Origin: Azadirachta indica
Lineage: Eukaryota; Streptophyta; Magnoliopsida; Sapindales; Meliaceae
Direction of reading: 5' to 3'
Length of the DNA: 64,000 nt
NCBI GenBank assembly: GCA_022749755.1
Contig: CM040441.1
Coordinates: 18,167,475-18,231,474, forward strand
Positions 10,905 to 23,479 of this stretch are shown piece after piece; within the stretch, counting starts at the first letter, position 1; every line of letters starts with the position of its first letter. Made by a program: the position numbers and the translations under genes. The notes below the pieces were generated by a model. It ran no database searches and had not been told where the DNA came from. It saw nothing but the letters and a program-made list of their open reading frames with translations.

Positions 10905-11470
10905 TGAAATACTTGATCAACTTTTTTTGTTGTTACACTTGTGACTTGCAAAAGCTCTTTAATTAAGCTATTAAAGTAAGAACACATTATAGTTGTATTT
11001 TTTGTTGACCTAATAATCTTATTTTATATTTTGCTATTAATATATGATATAATTTCATCACTATTAAAATTTTAAATTTTTATTCAACTTATTTATTTAC
11101 TTTAGTGCTAGCTTTTTTATTTTCATGTTGTATATTTTTATTTATCATTTTAATTAATTTACATATGTTCCATTCAACATGTTAGTTCATACATTTGTCG
11201 CTTGTTTATTTATTTATTTTTAATAGAAGAAACAGAAAAAGGTAGTGCCTTTATTGGGTAGTTTATGCTCACTATTTTTAATAGTATTGGAATATTGGTT
11301 TTGCATTATGTTAATCTATTTTAATGGACAAATCTGAGACTTACTTTTTTGTCTTTACAAATTCATAGATGATGCGTATAAAACTGCAGAAGCAATTAAA
11401 ATCATTGGTGTGAAAGTTACATTACCTAGTATTAACATTAAGATTACTACATGCGTGATCCTGAAATACT
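10905..11470. repeat. Segment inverted relative to duplication copy B
   Basis: Sequence between about 10905 and 11470 matches copy B at about 25640-26210 only as reverse complement, while both flanks match in direct orientation. Shared landmarks are CCTGAAATAC, TTAAAGTAAGAAC and ACATATGTTCCATT with their inverses. A related block of about 200 bp also occurs in direct orientation at about 16605-16820 (copy A) and 30815-31021 (copy B), flanking the gypsy remnant. It may be part of a decayed LTR. Confidence 0.6.
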
Positions 11471-13575
11471 ATTAAAATTTATAGTTAATTTTGGTCAAAT
11501 AAATCAAATACTTGCTTAAGAGAGTGAAATCTTAACAATAAAAAGTTCTAGCCCTATTTTTCAATTTTGAATCAAAATGTTAGTTTTAAAACAAAATTAA
11601 AAAAATAAGCAATAAGAAGAAGAATACTTAATTTAGGAAAGAATGCCTAACTTTGTTGATTTATTAGCAAATGTCATAGTAGAACTTATTAAAAACATGT
11701 TTTGTTGATTTAATTTAAAAATAGAAAATTGCATTTCTCAAATTAGATAGCTTGTAGACAATTTATTGTGACATGAAAGTTTAAATTAATAACTATTTGG
11801 ATTAATCTTTTCAATTATCTCCAAATGATCAATCTTTCTTGTAGACAATTTGTCATAGTCCTTTGTTGAAAAACAATCATTAATCAAAACAATTTATTTA
11901 TAATCTTCCATTGCTAAACAAACTTAATATTTAAAAGATTTGAATCCTATAACTTAGTTATGCATAAGAGTCAACCAAAAAAAAAAAAAAAAACAACACT
12001 AAGTGCATATGTCACTATATAAGGTGAACTCTTGTGATTAGATTATAAAGTGAATTCTCTATGCACCAAGTAGTGTAATCTATATTTTGCATCATTTAAT
12101 CTTAGTGCAATAGGACACTAGCTGAACTTATTGACTAAAGGCAACTACAATAAATTCCTTAAATGCATCATGATGTAGCTTAAGAGTAAGGGAAAACCTT
12201 TGTTTATACAAGAATTGGAGCAATTATTAACTTTAATTTAATCGATTCAAAGGCTATCATTGATGTTTTTGTCCGAGTAAAATATCTAACTTTTATACTA
12301 TTTGTAATTTGGAGCCATATAGTGCTAAAATAAGGAATGAAACAATATAGACAAATATTAGCCAATGGAAACTTTGACAACAAATAAAGAACTTGGTTAG
12401 GGTCATTTTATATTAGCCTTTGCTTTGGAATCATCATTTGTTATACTATTTTTTGTCACAATATACCATAAAAATAACACTGAATCAATTAGGAAGAAGC
12501 ATTTTTTCACTATAATGTATACATAAGCTTTTGCTAAACTTTATAAGAACCCATATATATTACACATAAGATTCTTTGCTATCACTATAGACTAAAATAT
12601 CATTAGATAAATAACAAACTTTTTAATAATGAGCAAAATACTTAATTTATCACATAAATAAAGGTGCTTGGGCCATTGGAAAGCCCAAATCTTACCATTA
12701 ACCACGTATTCATACAGTTTTTCTTATGTTTTGAAGCATTCTCCACTCATCATTTGGTTGATTATGAATTTGATGATAACTAACTTTTAAATCCAACTTT
12801 GTAAAAAATTATTATTCTAGTTAATTGATGTAACAATTTATCTAGTCTTAAGATTGAAAATCAATTTCATATCATATTTTATTAATAACCTTGTTGTCAT
12901 CCACATTATCTATGTACTATTTTTCTTAGGTTTTAGTAATGTTAATATTGCAAAAGGGCTAAGGCTTTGGTAAACAAATTCTTTCACTAGCAATTATTCC
13001 ACCTAATGCCTTAAATCTTTATGTTCTCTTAGGCTCATTTTATAATGTGATTTAATTACGAAGAAGTACTCTAGGAACTAAATATATTTTAAGCCGAATA
13101 TCCCATAAGAGAGGTAATCCATTAGGCAACTTCGTTGAAAATGAATCTTGAAATTCCTTTATTAATAGTCTAATTCTACCAACAGAATAATCTTAAACTT
13201 CTTTTTTCTCACAAACACAAATACTATCTTAGTTTTACTACTGCATGCTTTAACAAACTTTTTTTAGTTTAACAAGTTAGAATAACTAAAAATTAATTTT
13301 GGAGTAGATTATTTACTAAGGACAAAAAGATTTTGGTGTTATCAAATATAAAATTAGATGTAATTTTCTTATCATCATAAAGTACTCCTCAGATATATTG
13401 CCAAGCCCAAACTAATTATAAATGATGAGCATCTATTGCCACCACATCACTGTACATTATTTGTGTAACTTTTCTTAAATGATAAAATTATAACCTTATT
13501 TTCTTTCTTCAACCAAGACAATTTATATAAGTTTTGATGAGTTTTATTTTGAATAAAAATTTCATTATTTCTTGA

Positions 13576-15163
13576 TGATAAGTGAGTAAATTTACTCACT
13601 TATCTCTTACTTTTGAATTTAAATATATGCGTAAATCCTCAAGTAGTAGTGTTTTTTGGATGAAATTCTTAGTTTTTGTGCAGAAATAAAGAAAATTGCA
13701 GTTAAAGTGATAAGCAGCACAAAAATGGAATAAAAAGGACAAGTAATAAAAAATCATGACCAAAATGCAAGGAAATTAAGGACTTAAGTGAAAGAGATAA
13801 AACTTTAAGGGACAAAAATTTAATATTTAAAGAATTAGGGAGTTAATCAGAAAAGGTTGAAGAACTTAATTGATATTATGCATGATTTGGTGCATGGTGT
13901 CTGCGACCATTTCCAGTGCGTGCAAAGGCAAAATGTAGGGTGCGGTTGCGCCAAACTTAGCATGCCTATGCCATGAGGCTTTTCCGAAGCAGAAGCAAGG
14001 GCGCGGCCACGCGACAACTAACTATTTTAGTCAAATTTTTAACCCTTGGATAAGCTTTTTATGGTCAGATTTGGATGATCCTAAGTTTCTTTAATTTTAG
14101 AACATTAGGCACTATATAAAAAGGACCATTCAAGAATAGAAAACGGGTTATGACAGAGAGAGAGAGAGTAACAAAAAAGCTTTTTAGAGAGAGAAAAGGA
14201 AGAATCAAGCTTGAAGGCCTTGGGAGAAGACTTGAAGATTGATTTGACCCTTTATTATTAGATTTGTCTTCTCAAACTCTAACTTCTATTTTGAAATTCA
14301 TTTTATTATATTGTTGGATTGTTGTGAGGGTGATGAATTTTATTATAAATTTATGTTTGATTTTTCATATGTTAGGCTAATTTTCATGTTCTAAGATTTT
14401 GATGTAACTTAATCTATCATGTTTTAACTAATGAAGGAATTTATTATTGTTATTAATTTTTAATCACTTGAATTTTTCTTACACTCAATGCTAATAATTT
14501 ATTATATAATGTATTATTAGATTAAACATGAATAATTTGGTAGTAGCGATAGTTTAAGTTATTCATGGGATTTGAAAAACTCAGTCTAGTATATTGAGAG
14601 TTCGAGAGAATATCAATAACTAAATAATCATATTAATAATTTGGACTTAATGAACCAGGAGATGAATTAATTTTTAAGAAATAATAATAGGTTGGATTGA
14701 ATGAGCCTTAAGCTAATTCTATTAGATAGAGATATCGATTGGTTTAGCTAAATGTAAATCTAATTCGACACTCAAAAGAGGAAGCAAGGTTACTTAGAAC
14801 CTGTGATTAGTATATTAAGAATAAAAACTTAGCAAATTTTGAAATTAGGAGAGACATGGCAAGGGTTGGGTGAAATCAAAATTTTAGGATTATTTTTCAT
14901 ATCAGTTTCTGCATATTTTCTTTCTAATGAGTTTAATTTGTTAGTTTTAATTTTGTTAATCAATTTATTTGCCTTTTGCATAATTTTCATTTATATTTGC
15001 TTGTTCTTGCAATTTTTAAAGTGCCTATATAAAGTTTATCTACCATAATCGTAGTACTAAATTAAAAATTCAAAATCTTAGTCCTTGTGGATATAATAAC
15101 CCTTTCTTTCCACTTACTACTTGTACGACCCCATATATTTACAGAATATGTGGAAACGTATCA
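13576..15163 (+). mobile_element. Solo LTR, about 1.59 kb
   Basis: It begins TGATAAGTGAGT and ends ACGTATCA (TG...CA) and is absent from the matching place in copy B near 28325. It is flanked by a near-perfect 5-bp target duplication (CTTGA at 13571-13575, CCTGA at 15164-15168). Internal promoter features include TATATAAAAAGG at about 14115 and a GAGA tract at 14155-14170. The 3' part has CCTTGTGGATATAATAACCC and CTACTTGTACGACC, typical of Ty3/gypsy LTR ends. GC-rich stretches (GGGCGCGGCCACGCG) are typical of the same class. No internal domain remains. Confidence 0.8.
13577..13604. repeat. Perfect 28-bp palindrome at the LTR tip
   Basis: The half-site GATAAGTGAGTAAA is followed immediately by its exact reverse complement, with no spacer. 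It starts one base inside the left end of the solo LTR. Confidence 0.95.
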
Positions 15164-16820
15164 CCTGAGAACTAGATTTTCGCAACTTCCTAAATCATTA
15201 ACCTATTCGACAAATATTTCTCCAATTGTCCATGTAGTCTAAAAAATGTTATGTCAGAAACATTGATTTCCATCTTAGCTTAATGGTTTGAGACAAACTA
15301 TTTTGATTACTAATGTTGCTTTGATATCACCATAGACAAATTCTTTAGTTGGTTGTTGATCTTTTACTACGTCATAATAGGTTTCTTTGTATAGTATTCC
15401 TTTTATTGCTCTTGTGTCATCTCTTTATTTTCTACATATAATCCTTTGCTATACTTGATTTTCATACATGTGGTGCCTTATTTCTCTATACATGAAATAA
15501 ACTTCTGTGCTAGAAGTACAAGCTTTACTAGTTTGACAAACTCATGTTACTTTTCATTGTGTAGCCATAGACTTGTTCATTGTTTGTTTACAAAAAATTT
15601 TAGAAACCTAATTCACTTATCTTTTGGGTTGTACATACATATTTTAGTTAGTGTTTAAGAGATTTGGAAGAAATTGGTTCTAAAAGTGGCTAAAAGAATT
15701 TTTCAATGATGATAAAGGAAATCAAATTGTTGAGTAGTGTCTTGTAGATTATGTTGTATGGAAGCATTGAAAATGAAAATACTATTTTATCAATTGATAA
15801 TAAAGCAAACTGTTATGGTGTATGGCTAGCTAGTCTATAGCTAGAATTCAATTAGTCTAATTTGCAGATATAGATTTGGTGTTTGGGCATGGGTTTGTAG
15901 TATTTTGGTAGGAGTGAAAAAAAAAATTAATGGAATGTGTTTATGAATAATAGTAAAATCAAACATTATTTTGGATTTAATACCAAAAATTGATACAGGG
16001 AAGATGGCTCTAATTCTATTAATTTGTTAGCACATGTTAGAATGGAACTTATTAAAAGCCACATTTTGTTGAATCAATTTGAATACTAAAGCAAAGCATG
16101 AAAAATTGTACAGCCTAAAGTAAATTAGCTTATTTTACATTAGGTTGTAAGGTGCCATTGACAATAATGTAGAAGACAATGAAATAAATTATCCTAAGCT
16201 AATGGAATGTGAAACACATGATCTGTATAAAAAGTCAAAACGAATTTAATCTTACCCAAAAGAACAAGAAAAAATTAAAATATTAACAATTCAATCTCAA
16301 ATAATTACTTTGATTAAAAAAAAAACTTGCACATATGAAACACATGATCTATATAAAAAGTCATATTTATCGGAGTTTATTTCACAGAAATATCATTCTT
16401 TACAAACAAAATCAAACTTGTTTATTTTAAAATTCTCTAATAATCTTCAAAAACCCACCCAACTATCATCTCAACAATTGCGATCCCTAAAATTAGAGTG
16501 TCATCGGAATAAATACAAATAAATAATCAATTCATAGTTGGCATAGTTACAAATTCCATTAAATAAAATTTCAAAATCTCCCAAAAAAATATTAAAAAAT
16601 TTTATATTTTATAAGAATTTAACATTTCAATAGTGATGAAATTATGTCATATATTAATAACAAAATATATCTACTATTAAAATAAAGTTATTAGGTCAAT
16701 AAAAAATATAATTTTAATGTGTTCCTACTTTAATAGCTTGATTATTGCTAACAAAATACCTAATTTATGGTTAATTTTGGTCAAACAAGTCAAATATTTG
16801 GTTAAGAGAGTGAAATCTAA

Positions 16821-17740
16821 TTTAAGTTTCGGGAAATGAATAGAAATATGAAGTAACAAAGGCCACAATGGTGGTTTGAGTCAATTATTGTCTTCAATAT
16901 AAAGAATTATTGTCTTGTCATTATTTTATTCAATATAAATGACACCGTTATACCATTCAAAATTGACATCTTAATATATAAGAATATAATCCTTGTCTTA
17001 AATAAAGAAAAATTGACAAAGAAGAATTAAGGAAGTAGTAGCTAGCAAATAAGTTTATTATTATATAAGAATATAATTCTTATTTTAAATAGATTGACAT
17101 CTTAATATATATTTTTTAAAAAGCCACCAAAATAATCATAATCAAATTTTAAGGACCAATAAATATTTTTTTATTATGATAATACTCTGATATTGTAATA
17201 AAAATTAGGTAACTACTAACAATCCTATCAAAAAGGTAAGGCTAGTAATAAAAATTAAATAATATAAATTTTTAAGGAAGAGTGATGTTATTGTTATCTC
17301 CCCAAAATTCTTATAAAACCTTTTTTTTTCTTTATTTACTTCATTAAAATATATTAAAATAAAAAAATTTATAATACCCTCAATTGTCTCAATTTTTTTA
17401 TTATTTGGATAAAAATTAATTAACTAATATTTTTCTTCAAAATATGCTTAATTATAATTAAAATTTTTCATTAAATTCATATTATAATAGAAAACTTATT
17501 TATTCATTTTCAACTATCTCTTCATCCATTATTATTTATTTTATCAATATAAAAGTAGGATTAATTTGTTGAAAAGAATCAAAACAATATTTATTTAATT
17601 TAGAGTTAAAAAAAGATTTCTGGTAGGTGAAAATTAAAATTAAATTAATAGAGTAATAATAAGTTATAGTATAATAAGTGAAATATAATTTAACAGTAAA
17701 AAATTGTAAATTATAATAAGTAATAGTTGAGAGTTAGGGC
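16821..17740. other. AT-rich upstream flank, duplicated, no gene
   Basis: AT-rich DNA shared with about 31020-31925 of copy B. Both contain the landmarks CAAAATTCTTATAAAACC and GAAAACTT. No coding potential is seen. Confidence 0.5.
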
Positions 17741-17741
17741 C

Positions 17742-18056
17742 TTTTTTTTTTTTTTAACTGAAATTTGAATATAATTATTCTAATATGTAAAAATTATTTA
17801 TTTTTTAATTTATATTTGAATATTTGTTAAAAACGTTCTAATATAATTGAGTTAAAAAAATTTAACTTAAATATGAATAATTAAATATTTGAATAATTTA
17901 AATATTTTATTTGTCAATAATACTATTTAATAGTTACATAAATTAATAATTTAATATATTAATTTAAAATTTTTCGGAACATATATCTCAACATATTAAT
18001 TTAAAATTTTTTATTTTTAAAAAATAAATAATTTAATATTTATATTGAGATATTTA
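17742..18056. repeat. Dispersed MITE-like repeat, member 1
   Basis: A block of about 300 bp with TTTAACTTAAAT and ATTTTATTTGTCAATAAT. It recurs at about 29832-30110, 31925-32235 and, inverted, at about 57370-57650. Confidence 0.55.
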
Positions 18057-18078
18057 TAATATATATATATATATATAA
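18057..18078. repeat. (AT)n microsatellite
   Basis: An uninterrupted AT dinucleotide run upstream of the UGT gene. It lies near the edge of the segment missing from copy B. Confidence 0.9.
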
Positions 18079-18373
18079 AAAAGTGATCACTCTTTTCACC
18101 TTTTTCGGGAAATGTTAGAGAATAACAAAACAAACTCGCCTACCCTTCTAATTGGTTAAAGGCAGAAGTTAGATCTCTGAAATCGAGCAATCCAGATCAG
18201 CTGTCGTCAATTCGTTGCGGCCAAAATCACCTTTATGTGCAGACAAGTAACCTCAATCTCACATTGTTCTGTCTACTCAATACCCTATCGTAGAAGAAGA
18301 GACAAACTTCACTGCAAAAATGAAACCTCCCTAAATCGTCACCTCAAACGTCATCTTTCCCTTCTCCATCCCT

Positions 18374-18381
18374 TATTTAAA
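18374..18381 (+). promoter_or_regulatory. Putative TATA box of the UGT gene
   Basis: TATTTAAA lies about 93 bp upstream of the ATG at 18474. The same motif is kept at 32295-32302 before the copy B pseudogene. A CCAAT motif follows at about 18395. Confidence 0.45.
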
Positions 18382-18473
18382 CCCTTTCCCCGTAATCCAA
18401 TGCTGTGCAAGCAAATTGTAAGGCAGGCTAATCTCTCCTCTTTCCAAACGACCGTGCTCCGCCTACCAATCCG

Positions 18474-19877
18474 ATGACGCAGCCCCATTTTCTGGTCGTA
18501 ACATTTCCCGCTCAGGGCCACTTGAACCCTGCGCTTCAGTTCGGAAAGAGTCTTGTACGCGCAGGAGCACGCGTCACGTTTGCTACCTGTGTCTCTGCTT
18601 ACCGCCGCATGACCAAAGGCCCTACTCCAGACGGCTTGTCCTTCGCCGCCTTCTCTGACGGTTACGACGACGGATTTGATTCTAGTAGAGATGATCATGG
18701 AGACTACATGTCTGAGATCAGGCGTCGTGGCTCCGGAACCTTAGCTGAGATCGTCAGGACAAGTGAAAACGAGGGTCGACCGTTTTCTTGCTTGGTTTAC
18801 ACTCTCCTTCTGCCTTGGGTCGGTGAGTTGGCGCGTGATTTGCGCCTTCCTTCCGCCCTTCTTTGGCTTCAACCGGCTCTGGTTTTCGATATCTATTATT
18901 ATTACTTCCACGGTTATGGCGATTATATCAAAGAGAAGGTTAATGAAGCTTCGTGCTTCATAGAGTTACCAGGGCTACCACCACTTAGCCGCCGTGATCT
19001 TCCTTCTTTCTTTCTCCCTGGAACTCCGGACAGTTACTCCACTATAATTGGAACGTTTAAGGAACAAATGGAGAGAGTTGTTGAAGAAAGCAACCCCAGA
19101 ATTCTTGTGAACACGTTCGATACGTTAGAGCGTGAGACCTTAACAGCCATTAATAAGATCAATATGATCGCCGTAGGACCGTTGATTCCGTCGGCGTTTT
19201 CGGATGGGAAAGATCCCTCGGATACTTCCTTCGGATGCGATCTTTTCAAGAGTTCGGAGGACTACATGGAATGGCTGAACTCAAAGCCCAAGTCATCTGT
19301 TATCTACGTATCATTCGGAAGCTTATGCGTCTTGGCAAAGCAACAAATGGAGGAAATTGCGAAAGGGTTACTAGACAGCGGGCATCCCTTCTTATGGGTG
19401 ATAAGAGAAAAAGAGAAACAGAAGGAGAAGGAAGAAGATGAACTGATCAACTACAGAGAAGAGCTTAACGAGAAGGGAATGATAGTCCCCTGGTGCTCTC
19501 AAGTGCAAGTCCTGTCTCACGCATCAGTGGGTTGTTTCATAACTCATTGCGGGTGGAATTCAACCTTGGAAAGCCTGGCTTCAGGGGTACCAGTAGTGGC
19601 GTTTCCTCAGTGGACAGATCAAGGAACAAACTCAAAAATCATTGAAGATATATCCGGAACTGGTGTGCGAGTGAAGGCCAATGAGAAAGGAATCGTACAG
19701 AGCGAAGAGATTAAGAGGTGTTTAGAGTTGGTGATGGGGGAAGGAGAGAAAAGGGAAGAGTTGAGAGGAAATGCCAAGAAATGGAAGGATTTGGCAATGG
19801 AAGCAGCCAAACAAGGTGGGTCCTCGGATAAGAATCTCAAGGCTTTTGTTGATGAGGCTGCGGGATTTTGTAGCTAG
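18474..19877 (+). CDS. UDP-glycosyltransferase, UGT75-type (family 1), intact
   Basis: An intronless 467-residue enzyme, the normal length for plant family-1 UGTs. These use UDP-sugars to glycosylate small hydrophobic acceptors in the cytosol. The N-terminus has TFPAQGHLNPALQF with the catalytic-base His at residue 16. The C-terminal PSPG box spans residues 340-383, starting WCSQ, with HCGWNS at 358-363, Glu366, and ending D382-Q383. A terminal Gln usually means UDP-glucose preference. FATCVSAYRRMTKGPTPDGL and FSDGYDDGF are typical of the UGT75 group, whose members include anthocyanin 5-O-, auxin/acyl- and crocetin-type glucosyltransferases. The acceptor cannot be told from sequence. No transit or signal peptide is visible, because the Rossmann strand begins at residue 6. 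The ATG chosen is the first in frame and is conserved in copy B. Confidence 0.95.
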   Translation: MTQPHFLVVTFPAQGHLNPALQFGKSLVRAGARVTFATCVSAYRRMTKGPTPDGLSFAAFSDGYDDGFDSSRDDHGDYMSEIRRRGSGTLAEIVRTSENEGRPFSCLVYTLLLPWVGELARDLRLPSALLWLQPALVFDIYYYYFHGYGDYIKEKVNEASCFIELPGLPPLSRRDLPSFFLPGTPDSYSTIIGTFKEQMERVVEESNPRILVNTFDTLERETLTAINKINMIAVGPLIPSAFSDGKDPSDTSFGCDLFKSSEDYMEWLNSKPKSSVIYVSFGSLCVLAKQQMEEIAKGLLDSGHPFLWVIREKEKQKEKEEDELINYREELNEKGMIVPWCSQVQVLSHASVGCFITHCGWNSTLESLASGVPVVAFPQWTDQGTNSKIIEDISGTGVRVKANEKGIVQSEEIKRCLELVMGEGEKREELRGNAKKWKDLAMEAAKQGGSSDKNLKAFVDEAAGFCS

Positions 19878-22800
19878 GTCTTGTTTTCGTTTTCGTTTTG
19901 TTGGCTAGGGCCTGTTTGTCGATTGCTCAAGTCAAAGAATCGACTGTGTCTTGATTAAAGTTGATGAAAATTCTTGTCATTGATTATTGGAAAAGAACTA
20001 TGAAGTCTACCGAGAATTCCTGTGAATTTGATAAACATGTGATAAATCATTATTAAGTATTAAATGGAATGACCTTCAATCAATAAGAAAAAAAAATTAA
20101 CTACAGTGCATGTATCATACACTTTTTTTTAATTACAATACGTTAAAATTAAAGTAAAATTTAAAATTTTGGAACTTAAAATATCTAATTGTAACACAAT
20201 ATATTTTAGTGTGAGTCTGAAATTAAAATGATAATCGGATCTAATTTATTATTCGGAAATCTGTTCCCAATTCAATAAAGAAAAATTTGCCCTACACTCT
20301 CAATTATTATATACACAATTAAATCTAATTTAACTTTATTTGAAAATTTGCATATAATTTAGATAAAATTTATATTCATTATTTTGAAAGAAAAATTAAT
20401 TCTACTGTAAAAAAAAATAAATTTTTACTCTCTATTTAAGGGATAAATACTAATTACCCTCATAAAAAGTCCATCGAGAAAAATTAAAGATCATATGTAT
20501 ATTTTATATAATTTTTTTTCACTTTTTAACATTTTTTTGTTATAATTAATTTCTTATATTTTAATTTTTTTAGTATAATTTTTAACTTAAAAGTAATAAA
20601 ATATTAAAATTTATGATAAAATATTAAGAAAATAAAAATAAAATCTAAAAGTTATAATAAAAAAGTTGAATTTTTTTAAAAGAAAAAAGTTGAATTTTTT
20701 TAAAAGAAAAAAATTATCATTGAAAGGTGGATAAGGGTTGCTATAGCCAATCACATCAATAAAACGTGTCTTTTTTCTAGAAATTGAAAGCCCACAATAC
20801 CCATTTCAATCAGATAGGGCCCAGCCATACTTCATTTTAATTTTAATTTTTTAATAAATTTAACCGGTGAGGACAAAACAGAAAAAAATTCTACGTGAAA
20901 AATCAATCTTTTATCTCACTTATTTTTCTCGTTTTTATTTATTTATCTCATACATTAAACAACTATTAATAACATATTATATTTATTTTCTATAACAAAA
21001 GAATTATAATATCTTTTATTAAATATTCATCCACATATATGTTTACATTTACTTGTAAAACAACATTATATGATCATTTCTTTTTATAATTATTGTATAT
21101 ACTAAAAAGATTATATACATAAAAACTGAGAATGAGTAAGAATTAAATGGAGAATATTAAATCATTTTAACTTATCTCTTATCTAATTCCTTAGAACATC
21201 ATTATAATTTTACCTCATTTGAGTAAAGGATTCTATAGTTCCTAATATCGTAGAATTTTCCTATTCTTATAAGACTCAACAATCAATCACTTAGAGCTTT
21301 CAAAGATAAGTAATACTAATTTTTTTTAAAATTAAGTTTTGAATGATAATAAAAAATTTCTTCTATAAAACACTAAATTTTGTCTTTCATTTTTTCAGAT
21401 GGCTTAATAGTGTGAACCGTATTGCATACTATTTAAATTACTGTTATTTTATAAATATATCAAATTTGTATTGTTATTATTAGTAATATGATTATTAATT
21501 TTAAAATAAAGATATATATAGTATAATTATATTAATAACGTAATATACCTATTTCACCTAAGATTTTATCTATTAATTCAAGTCTGGTTCTATGCATGTA
21601 ATGGAACTCAAACAAATAAAAAATTGTTTGTTGAAGGAAATGCCACGAGACAAACACATATAACAATGTATTATAAATAGTATGTTGCATACATGCTTCC
21701 GTCGGAATAATCTCTTTGAGAATTTGCTTCCTCTCGAATATCAAAGGAAAAGGCTATATGGGGTTTAGCGTTAATCAATTAATATTATTGCATACCAACT
21801 AAATAATTAATCTCTTTTATTTTTAGAAGTAGTACAAATAATAATTAAGTTAAGGATTAATTACTATATTATGAATTGAAACATAACCATCCAACCATCG
21901 GTGGCAATCAATACTTGTCCTCAATAGACATTATATTTTTACTAAAACTCTCATAAGATCTCATATATAGGTAGATATTGTTCCACGTGAGTGTAGCAGT
22001 CGTATTTTATGTTACAATACATCAATATATTGTTATATAATTAGTTAGTATTGGTTTTGTTTGATTTTTTTTCAACAAAATAATTTTTTTAATGTTAAAA
22101 TTCTTTTCAATTTTTTAGTGTTGTTTGACTGGTATTGAAAAAAGATTTTAAAAAAAATTAAAAAAAAAACTTTTTTTTTATTAAAAGAAGTTCAAATTTT
22201 GAATTTTTACTAGTAGAATTTTTTGACATTTTTAAAAGGTGAATTTATCCAAAACAATGTTATTTTATTGTGAAGATTTTATGTTAGTTACTTATAACAT
22301 AGTATTTAAATATTTTTTTTTTATTAAATTAATTATACAATTTTTTAAAAAATTATGTGTGACAATTAAATAACTAATAAACTTTTGTAAGATAAGTCGA
22401 TTCACAAAATTCTACTTGCGTAAAATTTTCACAAATAATCTCTACTTAAGAAAATTATACCAAATAAACCTGTAATTGTTAGTGACAGGGAACCCATGCT
22501 TTTAATGTTGAGAGTCTATGTTTGAGTACTACCAGAATTTTAACTTTTACACATTAAATTTTAAATTTTACAACACAAGGAAGAAAGTAACGTAATAATA
22601 CATCCAGATAGGGTAGCCAATTCCTTAATAATCTCATATATATTGGGGATATGAAAAGTAATCTTAGGGATTGCAGAGCCATGTGAAACAATTAAGTGTT
22701 GCTTATTTTGGAGCATCCAACTAGAGTTTTAATTTGATGAAGCAATGTAATTTGTGTTAATTGGACCATCAATTTCAATGACCGAAACCCCCAGTTGAAT

Positions 22801-23175
22801 GATGATGACTGCAGGCAGACAGGTAGAAAGATATATAATTGCTACCTGTGCTCTATTCCAACCCCTAATTTCAAAATATAACCCAAAATTAACAAATTCC
22901 AAGAGAGACGTGATGGTTTAATTCATGTTTTATTAATGATAAAAGTAATAAAAGAAATAATTTCTCACATGTATAATAATTATATACATAGATTGGAATT
23001 ATTAGATATTTCAATTTTTATGTATATATTTTAATTTTTAAAAATTAAAAATTTGGCATAAATTTTAAATTTTATGTTACAAAGTAATGAATGTAACCAT
23101 ATTTATTATTTACGTTAGAAACTAGTGAATGTAATAATACATCTTAATTACAGGTAACTCCATAAATATATCATG
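19878..23175. other. Downstream flank of the intact UGT, no gene
   Basis: AT-rich DNA shared with copy B (33800-35838 and 42735-43350). Short open frames here are not conserved in phase between the two copies, so I see no gene. Polyadenylation-like AT-rich sequence follows the UGT stop. Confidence 0.5.
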
Positions 23176-23479
23176 AAATTGTGAAAGTAATTGAATCACA
23201 CCTAACTTGATCTTATAATTGTTGGCATTGGTGGTAGCATAAATAATGCAAGAAGGAGCATCATTCATTTGTGGCATCAATCGAGCTTCAAGCATGAGAG
23301 GTGCATCAAATTATTGATTAGGCACCCTCGGATCCATGTTTGTAGTTGTTTGCTTTTCCTCTTCGCTTACTGCCTCTTTTTTTTAATTAAAATGCCCAAG
23401 CTTACTCATTTGGTGTGGGATTTTTTACGTGCGATGAACGTGTTCATGCATCAGTTTTCTATTGATTATTATTTAATCT

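Larger units (their letters stand above)
11480..16200 (-). pseudogene. Decayed Ty3/gypsy gag-pol, copy A (split by a solo LTR)
   Basis: Minus-strand translation in several broken frames shows gypsy landmarks in the correct order. A linker and protease region lies at about 15.2-15.7 kb. VVAIDAHHL, LVPRVLLRN and QDSFSTKLPNGLPLLWDI (pre-RT) lie at about 13.1-13.45 kb. An RT stretch with LSNGPSTFI and NDILVYSDSKE lies at about 12.5-12.75 kb. AFESIKLKLIIAPILV (after RT) lies near 12.25 kb. The layout is chromovirus-like. Frameshifts and stops are frequent throughout. The solo LTR at 13576-15163 interrupts it. Confidence 0.65.
10135..23175. repeat. Segmental duplication, copy A
   Basis: From about 10135 (AACAACAATC...) to about 23175 (AAATATATCATG) the sequence can be followed in parallel with 24872-43350. 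Many blocks are recognisably the same, including the gypsy pol remnant, the UGT gene and 3 kb of its downstream flank. Copy A carries a solo LTR (13576-15163) absent from copy B. It lacks about 1.1 kb present in copy B (29366-30455) and the large insertion at 35.84-42.73 kb. Boundaries are estimated by eye. Confidence 0.85.

Noticed and set aside
15446..15658. Short plus-strand ORFs in the 15-17 kb and 28-31 kb regions
   Set aside because: They are complementary to decayed minus-strand gypsy sequence and are not preserved in phase between duplicate copies.
18235..18477. Plus-strand 80-codon ORF just upstream of the UGT
   Set aside because: It spans the TATA and 5' leader region, has no domain, and its first part is absent from copy B.
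18351..18698. Minus-strand ORF overlapping the UGT start
   Set aside because: It is antisense to the well-supported UGT N-terminus and is interrupted in copy B.
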